A DNA stretch of 64,000 nucleotides from Bacteroidota bacterium (GTDB lineage Bacteria; Bacteroidota; Bacteroidia; AKYH767-A; OLB10), in assembly GCA_023251535.1 (NCBI GenBank), contig JAHEYP010000008.1, positions 36,519 to 100,518 of the forward strand, in the 5' to 3' direction. The notes beneath the pieces were generated by a model that was not told where the DNA came from, made no database searches, and was given only the letters and a program-made list of their open reading frames with translations. A program made the translations under genes and the position numbers. Positions within the stretch are counted from its first letter, which is position 1; each line of letters starts with the position of its first letter. Positions 17,627-27,377 of this stretch are shown here, piece after piece.

Positions 17627-19057
17627 ATGAATCTTAAATACAACAAATCAAAAATTATTGCCACCCTCGGACCTGCTTGCATGGATCTTGCTGTTCTCGA
17701 ACAGATGATTTTATCGGGAGTGGATGTTTGTCGAATTAATAGTTCTCACGGCGAACATGCTGTGATGGAACAAATGATTAACAATGTTCGTGAACTAAAT
17801 AAAAAACTGCATACGCATGTTGCTATCCTCTTCGATTTACAAGGACCGAAAATTCGTATCGGCGACCTTATCGGAGGAAGTTTCCCTATCAATAACGGTG
17901 AAGAATTAATTCTTACTCCTCACGAAGTAGAGGGAAATCGCGAACAAGTTTTTATAAAATATCCGCAATTTCATAAAGATGTAAAAGTTGGCGATTCAGT
18001 CTTAGTGGACGATGGCAAACTGGAGTTGCAAGTAACAGAAATTATGTCCGACGAAAGAGTGAAAACGAAAGTTATTCACGGAGGAATTTTATCGTCGCGC
18101 AAAGGTGTTAATTTACCGAATACCGAAATTTCTCTCCCTAGCTTAACTGTTAAAGACCGCAAGGATTTAGACTTCGCATTGGAGCATAACGTAGAGTGGA
18201 TCGGATTATCATTCGTGCGTAAGCCGAAAGACGTGATCGAATTAAAAGAAATCATTAAGGCTCGCAATAATAGAGCTCGTGTGATTGCAAAAATCGAAAA
18301 ACCAGAAGCAGTAAAAAATATCGACGAGATTATTGAAGTTACTGATGCAATCATGGTCGCACGGGGTGACCTTGGCGTAGAAATGGCGATGGAGAAAGTG
18401 CCGGTGATTCAAAAAATCATTGTAAAGAAAGCTAATGCTCTCTCTAAGCCAGTAATCATTGCTACGCAAATGATGGAAAGCATGATTACCAATTATCGTC
18501 CTACTCGTGCCGAAGCGAATGATGTTGGAAACGCAGTATTCGACGGAGCTGATGCTTTGATGCTTAGTGGAGAAACTTCTGTCGGTAATTTTCCGCTGGA
18601 AACTGTTCAAGCGATGCAACGAATTATTAGCGAAGTAGAACAACAAAACAGTATCTATTACCATGAATCCGCACCGCGAAAAGATTCTCCGAATTTTATT
18701 CCTGAATCCATTTGCTTGAATGCTTGTACCATGGCTCGCCAGTCGGAAGCTACAGCTATCGTAGCTATGACACATAGCGGAATGACGGCTTTTAAAATTG
18801 CCAGTCATCGACCAAAAGCCAATATTTATATCTTTACCGACAATAAACCATTACTCAATACTTTAAATTTATTGTGGGGAGTCCGAGGATTCTATTACGA
18901 CAAATATGAAAGTACCGACAATACTATCACCGACATTAAAGAATTTTTAATGAAACGTGAACTAGTAAAACATGGCGAGTTTATTATCCACGTTGCTAGT
19001 ACTCCTCTTCACGAGAGAGCTACAGCGAACACTATTAAGTTAACACGTATCGATTAA
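17627..19057 (+). CDS. pyk: Pyruvate kinase
   Basis: 476-residue pyruvate kinase. The N-terminal KSKIIATLGPAC motif, CRINSSHGEHAVM, DLQGPKIRIG, the catalytic signature VIAKIEKPEAVKNIDEII with MVARGDLGVEM, and TQMMESMITNYRPTRAE are all present; the B domain and C-terminal regulatory domain are intact. It converts phosphoenolpyruvate and ADP to pyruvate and ATP. The next gene, an M42 peptidase, begins 4 bases after the stop, so the three genes from 17145 to 20117 probably form one transcription unit. Confidence 0.97.
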   Translation: MNLKYNKSKIIATLGPACMDLAVLEQMILSGVDVCRINSSHGEHAVMEQMINNVRELNKKLHTHVAILFDLQGPKIRIGDLIGGSFPINNGEELILTPHEVEGNREQVFIKYPQFHKDVKVGDSVLVDDGKLELQVTEIMSDERVKTKVIHGGILSSRKGVNLPNTEISLPSLTVKDRKDLDFALEHNVEWIGLSFVRKPKDVIELKEIIKARNNRARVIAKIEKPEAVKNIDEIIEVTDAIMVARGDLGVEMAMEKVPVIQKIIVKKANALSKPVIIATQMMESMITNYRPTRAEANDVGNAVFDGADALMLSGETSVGNFPLETVQAMQRIISEVEQQNSIYYHESAPRKDSPNFIPESICLNACTMARQSEATAIVAMTHSGMTAFKIASHRPKANIYIFTDNKPLLNTLNLLWGVRGFYYDKYESTDNTITDIKEFLMKRELVKHGEFIIHVASTPLHERATANTIKLTRID

Positions 19058-19061
19058 TTAT

Positions 19062-20117
19062 ATGAACATTGCTCTTTTAAAAACGATCTGCGAAATTGCC
19101 GGTGCTCCGGGACATGAAAACCGTATTCGCGAATTTGTGTTGAATGAATTAAAATCACTTAACGTAGAAGTGTCTGTCGACAAGATGGGTAACGTTACAG
19201 CATTACGCAAAGGCCGCGAGCGAAAAAAAGTGATGGCTGCAGCTCACATGGATGAAATCGGATTTATCGTAACTCATATCGACGATAAAGGATTTTTACG
19301 CTTTAATACACTCGGCGGATTCGACCCTAAGACGTTAACTGCGCAACGCGTAATAGTTCATGGCAAGGAAGATATCATCGGCGTGATGGGATCGAAACCT
19401 GTGCATATCATGAGCCCAGAAGAAAAAAATAAAGCTCCTCAAACAGGCGATTATTTTATCGACCTCGGAATGCCGAAAGATCAAGTAGAGAAAATAGTTA
19501 GCATCGGAAATCCTGTAACTCGTCAGAGAGAATTAATCGAGATGGGAAATTGCGTAAATTGTAAATCGATCGATAATCGTGTTTCCGTTTTTGTTTTACT
19601 CGAAACACTACGCAAACTTCCTGCTTCTATTCCTTATGATTTCTACGCTGTATTTACCGTGCAAGAAGAAGTTGGATTAAGAGGCGCTTCGGTAGCTGCT
19701 CATCATATTGAACCCGATTTTGCTTTCGGACTTGATACCACTGTTGCCTTTGATACTCCAGGCGCTCGTCCGCATGAAATGGTAACAGAGTTAGGGAAAG
19801 GTGCCGGCATCAAAATAATGGACTCAAGTACGATCTGTGATTCTCGCATGATCGCTTATATGAAGCAAACTGCCGATAAGCACTCCATTACTTGGCAACC
19901 GGAGATCTTGCCAGCTGGCGGAACTGACACTGCAGCTTTGCAGAGAAACGGTAAAACAGGGGCTATTGCAGGCGCTGTATCTATCCCAACCCGACATATC
20001 CACCAAGTAATCGAAATGGCCGATAAAGGCGATATTCAGCACTGTATCGACCTCCTCACGACCTGTGTTTCGGAGCTCGATGGCTACGATTGGGGGCACT
20101 GGGGACCGGTAAATTGA
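19062..20117 (+). CDS. M42-family metallopeptidase (glutamyl/deblocking aminopeptidase)
   Basis: 351-residue di-metal aminopeptidase of the M42 family (FrvX, TET). Metal and catalytic motifs appear in order: AAHMDEIGF (His, Asp), KSIDNRVSVFVLLE (bridging Asp), FTVQEEVGLRGA (catalytic Glu pair), FGLDTTVAFD, and PTRHIHQVIE near the end. Family members form dodecameric shells in the cytoplasm and trim peptides. A weak hairpin (TGCCGG / CCGGCA, 20178-20197) downstream may mark the end of the unit. Confidence 0.93.
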   Translation: MNIALLKTICEIAGAPGHENRIREFVLNELKSLNVEVSVDKMGNVTALRKGRERKKVMAAAHMDEIGFIVTHIDDKGFLRFNTLGGFDPKTLTAQRVIVHGKEDIIGVMGSKPVHIMSPEEKNKAPQTGDYFIDLGMPKDQVEKIVSIGNPVTRQRELIEMGNCVNCKSIDNRVSVFVLLETLRKLPASIPYDFYAVFTVQEEVGLRGASVAAHHIEPDFAFGLDTTVAFDTPGARPHEMVTELGKGAGIKIMDSSTICDSRMIAYMKQTADKHSITWQPEILPAGGTDTAALQRNGKTGAIAGAVSIPTRHIHQVIEMADKGDIQHCIDLLTTCVSELDGYDWGHWGPVN

Positions 20118-20221
20118 TAAATATTTTAGCCAAACGGATTCCGTATTGTAGTTTTTTATAAATTGGCATTACCAAAGTGCCGGTGTCACGCCCGGCATTC
20201 CCAAAACACTTTTGCCTCTTT

Positions 20222-22168
20222 ATGAAACTAAGAACTACCGGAATTGTAATTATTGCAGCAGTAATTTTAATTCTGAAATTACCTCTAACAGGTAATACGA
20301 AGAAAGCATTTCACTCTCCTGAAGACATTCAGTTTTTCTCAAATCATAAAATTACTCCTCTCGACACCGGACAATATTTCCACCTCCCTCAACAGTGTAA
20401 AGGATGCCATGGATTCGATAGTTTACATCTCGCCAATGTAGATATCAACGGACATGATATTAACCTTTACGACGACTGGGAGACGTCTATGATGGGCATG
20501 TCGGGCATCGATCCACTGTGGAAAGCTAAGGTTAGCCATGAAATCCAAGTAAATCCTGGCCATGCTAACGAATTACAGACTTTATGTACTTCTTGCCACG
20601 CACCGCTAGGTCACTACACCGCATTTTACAAAGGTCAACCCTTTTATACCCTCGCAGATTTAGCAAATGATTCGTTAGGCCAATCGGGAGTCTCGTGCCA
20701 CAGTTGCCATGCTATTAAAGATTCAACTTCCTTAGGATATTCATTTACAGGAGAGATTCCTTACGATACTAATCGCAATATCTACGGTCCATTCCCGGGA
20801 CCAATGCCCGGACCAATGCAGTTGTATGTGAGCCTTACTCCAAATTACGGCCCACATATGAGCGACAGCAAAACATGCTCGCCGTGCCATACCCTTATTT
20901 CGCATTCCGTTGATCTTACAGGCACACCAACAGGTTCAACATTTGTTGAGCAAGCAGTATATCAAGAATATTTAAATTCTGAATATCCTACATCACTGCA
21001 AACAACCTGTCAGAATTGCCATATGCCAAAAATCGAAGACCCGATTAAAATTGCAAATGGCTATACAGCACTTCCAGGAAGAACACCATTTAACTTGCAT
21101 TCATTTGCTGGCGCCAATGCCTTCATGGTTAACTTGATCAAAAACAACAAAACATCATTAGGATCTTCAGCACCCGATGCAAACTTTGATTCAACCTTAG
21201 TTGCAATAAATAACTTATTAAAAACACAAACCCTTGCTGTAAATGCAAACTTCGATAGCACTGCATCTGATACCGCTTATTTCAATGTAAGCTTATTAAA
21301 CAAAGCTGGACATAAATTCCCAAGCGGGTATCCTTCGAGAAGAGCGGTATTGCAATTTGTTGCAATCAAAGCAAACGGAGATACACTCTTTAGCTCAGGA
21401 TTATTTGATAGTAACTTCGAAGTAAAAAATATTCCTTCGCCATATTCACCACACTTCAATACTATCAACCAAGAAAGTCAATCGCAGATTTATGAAATGG
21501 TGATGGGAGATGTAAATGGCAATATAACAACAGTTTTAGAGAGAGCATTTTCACAACTGAAAGATAATCGCATTCCTCCTTTCGGATTCACTACAACGCA
21601 TGCATCATACGATACAGTAAAAATTGTTGGTGATGCATTAACTGATCCCGACTTTAATAAAACATTAACAGTAGAAGGATCCGGAAGAGATATTGTACAT
21701 TACAACATTCCGCTAAACGGATATACCGGCGCATTAACAATTAGCGCAGCGGTATATTACCAAGCAGTTCCTCCGGGATGGTTATCGGAAATGAGAAATT
21801 TCACATCAGCAGAAATTGACAGCTTCTTAAGCATGTACGACAATGCTGATCGTTCGCCGATATTAGTAAGCAACGATACTTTAAACAATGTGCTAATTAC
21901 TACCGGTATCGCCTCACCGAAAAACAATTCAAGCATTAGCATTTCGCCGAACCCTACGAATGATGGAATTGTTTACATCAAAAATCTAGGCAAAGGGTCT
22001 AATGTAATTGTGAACGTTTATAATGCTGCAGGACAACTAGTAAATGTCGAAATTTCACTTCGTAATGAAAGTGCTAAAGTAATTCTGCCAAACAAAGAAG
22101 GAATATATTTCATCAGCATCAACGAAGGAAAGAAAAGAACAACGAAGAAAATTGTTTATCTAAAATAA
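20222..22168 (+). CDS. Pentahaem c-type cytochrome with T9SS type A sorting domain
   Basis: I chose the ATG at 20222 (MKLRTTGIVIIAAVIL), which begins a clear signal peptide; the longer ORF start is not supported. Five CxxCH haem sites lie between residues ~59 and ~270: CKGCH, CTSCH, CHSCH, CSPCH and CQNCH. The region ahead of residue 400 contains GHKFPSGYPSRRA, a pattern seen with multihaem cytochromes of the c554/nitrite-reductase superfamily. The last ~80 residues are a T9SS type A domain (SISPNPTNDGIVYIKNLG, ending KKIVYLK). So it should be exported, matured with haem in the periplasm and delivered to the surface. Electron donor and acceptor are unknown. Confidence 0.88.
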   Translation: MKLRTTGIVIIAAVILILKLPLTGNTKKAFHSPEDIQFFSNHKITPLDTGQYFHLPQQCKGCHGFDSLHLANVDINGHDINLYDDWETSMMGMSGIDPLWKAKVSHEIQVNPGHANELQTLCTSCHAPLGHYTAFYKGQPFYTLADLANDSLGQSGVSCHSCHAIKDSTSLGYSFTGEIPYDTNRNIYGPFPGPMPGPMQLYVSLTPNYGPHMSDSKTCSPCHTLISHSVDLTGTPTGSTFVEQAVYQEYLNSEYPTSLQTTCQNCHMPKIEDPIKIANGYTALPGRTPFNLHSFAGANAFMVNLIKNNKTSLGSSAPDANFDSTLVAINNLLKTQTLAVNANFDSTASDTAYFNVSLLNKAGHKFPSGYPSRRAVLQFVAIKANGDTLFSSGLFDSNFEVKNIPSPYSPHFNTINQESQSQIYEMVMGDVNGNITTVLERAFSQLKDNRIPPFGFTTTHASYDTVKIVGDALTDPDFNKTLTVEGSGRDIVHYNIPLNGYTGALTISAAVYYQAVPPGWLSEMRNFTSAEIDSFLSMYDNADRSPILVSNDTLNNVLITTGIASPKNNSSISISPNPTNDGIVYIKNLGKGSNVIVNVYNAAGQLVNVEISLRNESAKVILPNKEGIYFISINEGKKRTTKKIVYLK

Positions 22169-22204
22169 AACCCATTATCTAACCATAACACTCAAACCTT
22201 TACC

Positions 22205-25039
22205 ATGAAAAAAAATTACTTCATTTTTTCAATGGCTTTTATGCTACTCGCCGGAATTAAGGCTAATAGCCAAACTGCCTTTGAAAATGCGAATGCAAGG
22301 CTGAACACTCCTGCATTCCACAGCGGCTGTACTGTTACTGTTGCCGACTACAACAATGATGGAAAAGATGACATTATTCGTCTTGATCAAGGACATGCTG
22401 TTTATGTAGAAACACAAAGAACAGGCGGAACTTATGAGACACATTACTTAGGCGATTTCGGCAATGCATCGGCATGGGGAATGGCTGTAGCTGATGTTGA
22501 CAGAAACGGATATTTAGATATCCTCGCAGGAGGATCATTCGGCTCGGTAAAAATTTTATTATCGAATTCAACAGGAACAGGTGGAACAATTGTATCATTG
22601 CCAAACTCAGGATTTTTCTTACAAAATGTCACTTTCGGCGATTTCGATAACGACGGCGACATCGATGTATTTTGTTGTGATGACAATGCAAAAAGTCATA
22701 TTTATTTGAATAATGGAAGCGCAACATTTACTGAATCATTCACTACAATTAATTTCGATGTAACAACAACTGATGATTCAGGAAACTACGGAAGCGTTTA
22801 TACCGATTTCGACAACGATGGCGATCTTGATTTATACATTGCTAAATGTCGCCAAGGTGTAACTGACACTACTGATGGTCGCCGTATTAATGTAATGTTC
22901 GTGAACGATGGAAACGGAAACTACACTCAAGATGCAGCTGCCTATAATTTAAATATTAAATGGCAAAGCTGGACCGCCTCTTTTGGTGATATCAATAACG
23001 ATGGCGATCTTGATTTATTAGTTACAAACCATGATCACGAAAGTCAGATTTTAGAAAATGACGGAACTGGACATTATACTGACATCACTGCTACTACTGG
23101 ATTTAACATCACAGACATTACTCCTATCGAAAGCGTAATGGAAGACTTCGATAATGATGGATATGTTGATTTGTTAATTGCAGGAAGCGACTCACGTTAT
23201 TATCATAACAACGGAAATAATACTTTCACTAAAGTGGATGGATTGTTTGACAATAACAACATGGAGTCCTTTGCTATTGGCGATTTAAATCACGATGGAT
23301 TTATTGATGTTTATAGTAGCTATGCTACAATCTATACCAATCCTACCTCTATCAACGATATTATTTGGATGAACAAAGCAAACAGCAATAACTTCATCAC
23401 ATTTAATTTAACGGGAACTACAAGCAACGTAGATGCAGTTGGTGCTCGTGCGACTCTTTACAATAGCCTTGGAGTTCAAGTGCGTGAGGTAAAAGCAGGA
23501 GAAAGTTATGGAACAGCAAATTCAATGATGTTACACTTCGGACTTGGAACTACAACTACAATTGACTCAGTTGTTATCAGATGGCCTAGCGGATTAACTC
23601 AAACAATTTTAAATCCTTCAGTGAATCAATTCATCCACGTAATTGAAGGTGAATGTGTGAGCCCTGAAGTAACATTAACATTATCGGGACCTCCAGTAAT
23701 TTGTACAGGACAGTCATTAACCATTACAGCACCTGCAGGATACAATTATTTATGGAATGACGGAACTACTGCTCAAACATTAACTGCAACAGCAGCGGGA
23801 GAATATGGCGTTGAAATATCATCATCATTAAACAATTGCGTTGGCATCTCAAAAACAATTGCGTTGATTGAAAATCCTGATGAAACTCCATCTATCACTG
23901 CAGCGGCAGAAACAGAATTCTGCGCTGGTGGTTCAGTAGAATTATTAGGACCTGCAGGATTAACATCTTATTTATGGTCGGATGGAACGACTACCCAAAA
24001 TTTAACTGCTACTCAAAGCGGATCGTATATTTTAACTATTCAAGGTGTATGTGCTCAATTCAGCTCTACTCCTATCGAGGTTACAGTTCATTCAGTTGCA
24101 GCTCCGATTTCATCTGGAGTATATATCCCTGCACCGGGAACTGCACAACTTACTGCAACAGGATCTAATATCTCATGGTATGATGCAGCAGTTGGAGGTA
24201 CGCTTTTAGGAACAGGAAGTTCATTCACTACTCCATTCTTAAATTCAACAACCGACTTCTACGTTGAAAATCGCGAGAACTTTAACGGAGGAATATTCCC
24301 TGTAGGTATCAACACTCCAGTAGGAACTGCCGTTTATAGCGGAAATACTAGCGCGGGATCAATTTACTTCGACGTTACTAATCCTTGTATTTTAAAAGAA
24401 GTTACAGTTCACACTGACCTTGCAGGAACTCGTCGTATTGAATTACGTGATGCTAACAATGTATTACTTCAATATCAAGATGTAAATATTTTACCTGACT
24501 CACAAGTTATCAGTTTAAATTTCGCGTTAACACCTGGATTAAATTATAGCCTATCAACAAACCAAGCTATCAATCAACAAATTCCAGGTTGGGGAAATGT
24601 ATCTCCGCGATTAAAACGTAGCTCTACTAGTGTAACTTATCCTTACACTTTACAAGATGCGGTTTCTCTTACGGGTTCTCCTTTTGGAACCTCTTACTAC
24701 TACTATTTCTACAATTGGCAAGTTGAAAAAACAGGACTAGATTGCTTCAGCTCTCGTGAACCAGTAACTGTAACTGTAGGAACTGTAGGGCTAACAGAAC
24801 TAACGGATGCGGGTATACGAATTTTCCCTAACCCTGCTCATGACATCCTTAATGTAAACATGAAAACTGGAAGTGCTACTACCATTCGCTTATTCGACGT
24901 TCAAGGAAGAGTTGTTCTTAACGAACAAATAAACAATGTAACAAACAGTCTTCCTTTAAACGGATTAAATGCAGGTGTTTATCAAATAGAAGTGACTCAA
25001 GGAGATAAAACTTTCCACAACAAACTACTTATTGATTAA
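22205..25039 (+). CDS. VCBS/FG-GAP repeat and ASPIC/UnbV protein with T9SS type A domain
   Basis: 944-residue exported protein with a signal peptide (FIFSMAFMLLAGIKANSQT). Residues ~30-390 hold repeated calcium-type loops (YNNDGKDDIIR, FDNDGDIDVF, FDNDGDLDLY, INNDGDLDLL, FDNDGYVDLL) of VCBS/FG-GAP propeller blades. Residues ~410-480 are an ASPIC/UnbV domain (VKAGESYGTANS, VVIRWPSG). Ig-like or SprB-like segments (LWNDGTTAQTL, LWSDGTTTQNL) follow, and a T9SS type A domain (IRIFPNPAHDILNV) ends the protein. It lies 36 bases after the cytochrome, so the two are probably co-transcribed. Adhesion or ligand binding at the cell surface is inferred. Confidence 0.88.
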   Translation: MKKNYFIFSMAFMLLAGIKANSQTAFENANARLNTPAFHSGCTVTVADYNNDGKDDIIRLDQGHAVYVETQRTGGTYETHYLGDFGNASAWGMAVADVDRNGYLDILAGGSFGSVKILLSNSTGTGGTIVSLPNSGFFLQNVTFGDFDNDGDIDVFCCDDNAKSHIYLNNGSATFTESFTTINFDVTTTDDSGNYGSVYTDFDNDGDLDLYIAKCRQGVTDTTDGRRINVMFVNDGNGNYTQDAAAYNLNIKWQSWTASFGDINNDGDLDLLVTNHDHESQILENDGTGHYTDITATTGFNITDITPIESVMEDFDNDGYVDLLIAGSDSRYYHNNGNNTFTKVDGLFDNNNMESFAIGDLNHDGFIDVYSSYATIYTNPTSINDIIWMNKANSNNFITFNLTGTTSNVDAVGARATLYNSLGVQVREVKAGESYGTANSMMLHFGLGTTTTIDSVVIRWPSGLTQTILNPSVNQFIHVIEGECVSPEVTLTLSGPPVICTGQSLTITAPAGYNYLWNDGTTAQTLTATAAGEYGVEISSSLNNCVGISKTIALIENPDETPSITAAAETEFCAGGSVELLGPAGLTSYLWSDGTTTQNLTATQSGSYILTIQGVCAQFSSTPIEVTVHSVAAPISSGVYIPAPGTAQLTATGSNISWYDAAVGGTLLGTGSSFTTPFLNSTTDFYVENRENFNGGIFPVGINTPVGTAVYSGNTSAGSIYFDVTNPCILKEVTVHTDLAGTRRIELRDANNVLLQYQDVNILPDSQVISLNFALTPGLNYSLSTNQAINQQIPGWGNVSPRLKRSSTSVTYPYTLQDAVSLTGSPFGTSYYYYFYNWQVEKTGLDCFSSREPVTVTVGTVGLTELTDAGIRIFPNPAHDILNVNMKTGSATTIRLFDVQGRVVLNEQINNVTNSLPLNGLNAGVYQIEVTQGDKTFHNKLLID

Positions 25040-25053
25040 TCATTCTTAATTCA

Positions 25054-25090
25054 AAATAAAAAGGCGACTCAATGAGTCGCCTTTTTATTT
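25054..25090. terminator. Bidirectional terminator between the UnbV gene and the ABC permease
   Basis: aaaaaggcgactca pairs perfectly with tgagtcgccttttt, extended by aaat/attt, giving a stem of about 17 bp between convergent genes. Confidence 0.9.
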
Positions 25091-25104
25091 TATGATAATT
25101 AATC

Positions 25105-26355
25105 TTATCCGTTTGCTCTGATGGCTTCTACCGGATCAAGCTGTGAAGCTTGAAATGCAGGTAACAATCCTGATATAATTCCGATAATAACCGAAACGCT
25201 AATCCCCAAAACTGTATTCGCTAAACTTAAAGGCATGTCTAATCCTCCGAAACTCGCTAAATAAGAACCGATGAACACTAAGAATAGTCCTAATCCTCCG
25301 CCAACTACACAAAGAATTACCGACTCAGTTAAAAACTGAAACAAGATAAAATAATTTTTCGCACCCAACGACTTTTGAATTCCAATAATCGGCGTTCTTT
25401 CACGAACAGATACAAACATAATATTCGCAATTCCGAATCCACCGACAAGAATACTGAAGCTACCGATGATCCATCCCGCTACTGTAAGCATATGAAATAA
25501 ACTACCCAGCTGGTTAGATAACAATTTTGTTTCGTTTAATGCAAAGGAATCATCTTCTGATGGGCGCAAGCGACGAATTGAACGCATATTTGCTCGTAAC
25601 TCATCAATCAATTCATTGTTTGTTACGCCTTCCTTGCCTTTCACCATAATCATCGGATTCAATCGCTCGCTTCGAATATCTAAAAATTTACGCGCGAAAT
25701 TTACCGGCACCATTACGGTTTTATCTTTTGTTTTTCCGAGCATGCTCTCACCCTCACGAACAAATACACCTATCACGTGCACACGACGGCCTTTTACTGT
25801 TATCTCCTTATCAATTGGATCTACTCCTGGCAAAATAGCATCTGCAATATCAGCACCAATAACTGCAACAGGAGCACCTCCCATCGATTCGTTCTCGGTA
25901 AAATATCTACCTTGCTCTAAATTGAAAGTTGTTAAGTCTTTGTAATCATGCGAGACTAAATCGACCTCAGCATTATCTACAGCATTTGTCCCCGACTTAA
26001 TAGTAGCATCATTAATAAACGCCACAAAAGCCATTTGCTCAGCAAGCGAGTTGCGTGCTTTCAATTGCTCCATCTCTTTATATGAAGCTACAGGACGTTG
26101 CCAATATTTCCACCAAGGGAAATCGGAACCGAATACCCATGGCCACTTCTGAACGTAAATTACATTACTACCTAATGAGTTTACACTCCCCTTAATAGTA
26201 TTTTCTAGTCCATCAACAGCAGTAAAAACGGCGATGATGGCAAAGATGCCGATAGTGACACCCAACAGCGATAAAATGGTTCGTAGTTTATTTACAACTA
26301 ACGCATGCCAGGCCATTATTACACTTTCACGAAGTAATCGCAGATATATCTTCAT
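25105..26355 (-). CDS. MacB-like ABC transporter permease (FtsX fold)
   Basis: 416 residues with the MacB architecture: TM1 (LLGVTIGIFAIIAVFTAVDGL), a ~220-residue periplasmic MacB_PCD domain, and three C-terminal TM helices of the FtsX domain (IIGSFSILVGGFGIANIMFVSV, ILCVVGGGLGLFLVFIGSYLA, GISVSVIIGIISGLLPAFQAS). RERTPIIGIQKSLGA is the conserved cytoplasmic loop. The terminal LDPVEAIRANG is also typical. No ATPase or adaptor (MacA/TolC) gene is adjacent, so the ATPase must be encoded elsewhere. The function, export or mechanotransmission, is not determined. Confidence 0.9.
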   Translation of the reverse strand: MKIYLRLLRESVIMAWHALVVNKLRTILSLLGVTIGIFAIIAVFTAVDGLENTIKGSVNSLGSNVIYVQKWPWVFGSDFPWWKYWQRPVASYKEMEQLKARNSLAEQMAFVAFINDATIKSGTNAVDNAEVDLVSHDYKDLTTFNLEQGRYFTENESMGGAPVAVIGADIADAILPGVDPIDKEITVKGRRVHVIGVFVREGESMLGKTKDKTVMVPVNFARKFLDIRSERLNPMIMVKGKEGVTNNELIDELRANMRSIRRLRPSEDDSFALNETKLLSNQLGSLFHMLTVAGWIIGSFSILVGGFGIANIMFVSVRERTPIIGIQKSLGAKNYFILFQFLTESVILCVVGGGLGLFLVFIGSYLASFGGLDMPLSLANTVLGISVSVIIGIISGLLPAFQASQLDPVEAIRANG

Positions 26356-26496
26356 AACCCAACAAAAGTACTCATCTAATACAAATTAAAGCCCTGATTT
26401 ACAGGAATTGAGCACGAAGCAGCGATTTTTTTGACTGAAATTTATGGAATTAGGGCCCGGATTGCATCTATCCCTTGTTTTCTAAAAACTTCTATC

Positions 26497-27354
26497 ATGC
26501 AAATCCTTCCTCATCTCCGCCTAAAATGGCAAGCGGTTGTTGGCTTACTAAACAGCGATGCCCGCCATTACCAACTACTATTTTTATCGACTTTTTTCCT
26601 CACCGGAATGTTATCGCTTCATTGGAACTTATTACCCTATCAAATGCTTATCACTTTTAGTACGGCATTGGGAACTCAATTTACGATGATAAAATTATTA
26701 AAGCTTCCGTTGACAGCATTAAAAAGTGCTATGATATCGTCGTTCAGTTTATGTTTATTATTTAGAAGTGATACATGGTGGATCATTATCATCGCTGCCT
26801 TTCTTTCCATCGCATCTAAAGGAATTTTCAAAGTCAACGGAAAACATTTTTTTAATCCTGTGAACTTCGGTATTTGTTCAACAATTCTTCTAACACATCA
26901 AGGTTGGATTTCTCCCGGACAATGGGGAAGCGCTGGCTACTGGTGGTTTCTTATAGGCATGCTCGGATTTATTGTAATAACTAGCGCGCATAGAATGGAA
27001 ACTGCATTCGCCTTTTTAGCAACCTATGCATTGCTCTTCGGATACAGGATATTGGTTTTCCAAGAGTGGCCTACCGACTTCTTTTATCATCAATTCACAA
27101 ACGGAGCGTTGCTCTTATTCACCTTCTTTATGATTACTGATCCAGCTTCTACTCCTTCGCACAATAAAGCAAGAATTGTTTGGGCAATGGCTGTAGGTGC
27201 ATTGGCATTTTATCTCCAAGCATATTTGTGGGTAACTGCATCACCAATTTGGGCTTTGTTTTTCTTGTCGCCATTAACTCCCGCTATTGATTACTTCTTC
27301 AAAGCTGAAAAGTTTGCGTGGAAACAAACTGCCGTAACAGTAACAACCATCTAA
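26497..27354 (+). CDS. Orphan RnfD/NqrB-like membrane protein
   Basis: The start is taken at the ATG at 26497 (MQILPHLRLKWQ); the track start is an upstream TTG. 285 residues with about nine to ten hydrophobic segments. It matches the RnfD/NqrB family: FFNPVNFGICSTILL, GWISPGQWGSAGYWW, and the conserved MITDPASTPSHNKARI. In NqrB/RnfD a threonine in a related region carries covalently bound FMN; I cannot see a clear SGATP motif here. No other Rnf or Nqr subunits are nearby. The following DUF2330 gene begins 23 bases after the stop. Possible role: redox-linked membrane function, unproven. Confidence 0.78.
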   Translation: MQILPHLRLKWQAVVGLLNSDARHYQLLFLSTFFLTGMLSLHWNLLPYQMLITFSTALGTQFTMIKLLKLPLTALKSAMISSFSLCLLFRSDTWWIIIIAAFLSIASKGIFKVNGKHFFNPVNFGICSTILLTHQGWISPGQWGSAGYWWFLIGMLGFIVITSAHRMETAFAFLATYALLFGYRILVFQEWPTDFFYHQFTNGALLLFTFFMITDPASTPSHNKARIVWAMAVGALAFYLQAYLWVTASPIWALFFLSPLTPAIDYFFKAEKFAWKQTAVTVTTI

Positions 27355-27377
27355 GAAATCTTCAAAACAAGTATATT

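Noticed and set aside
18242-18808. 188-aa minus-strand ORF inside pyk
   Set aside because: Antisense shadow of a strongly conserved gene, with Arg/Ser/Phe/His-rich composition and no motif.
20178-20197. TGCCGG/CCGGCA hairpin considered as a terminator or riboswitch
   Set aside because: The stem is only 6 bp with no T run, so I mention it with the M42 gene but do not list it as a feature.
27318-27377. Upstream start of the DUF2330 ORF inside the RnfD-like gene
   Set aside because: The signal peptide begins at the ATG at 27378; the longer N terminus is polar and would destroy it.
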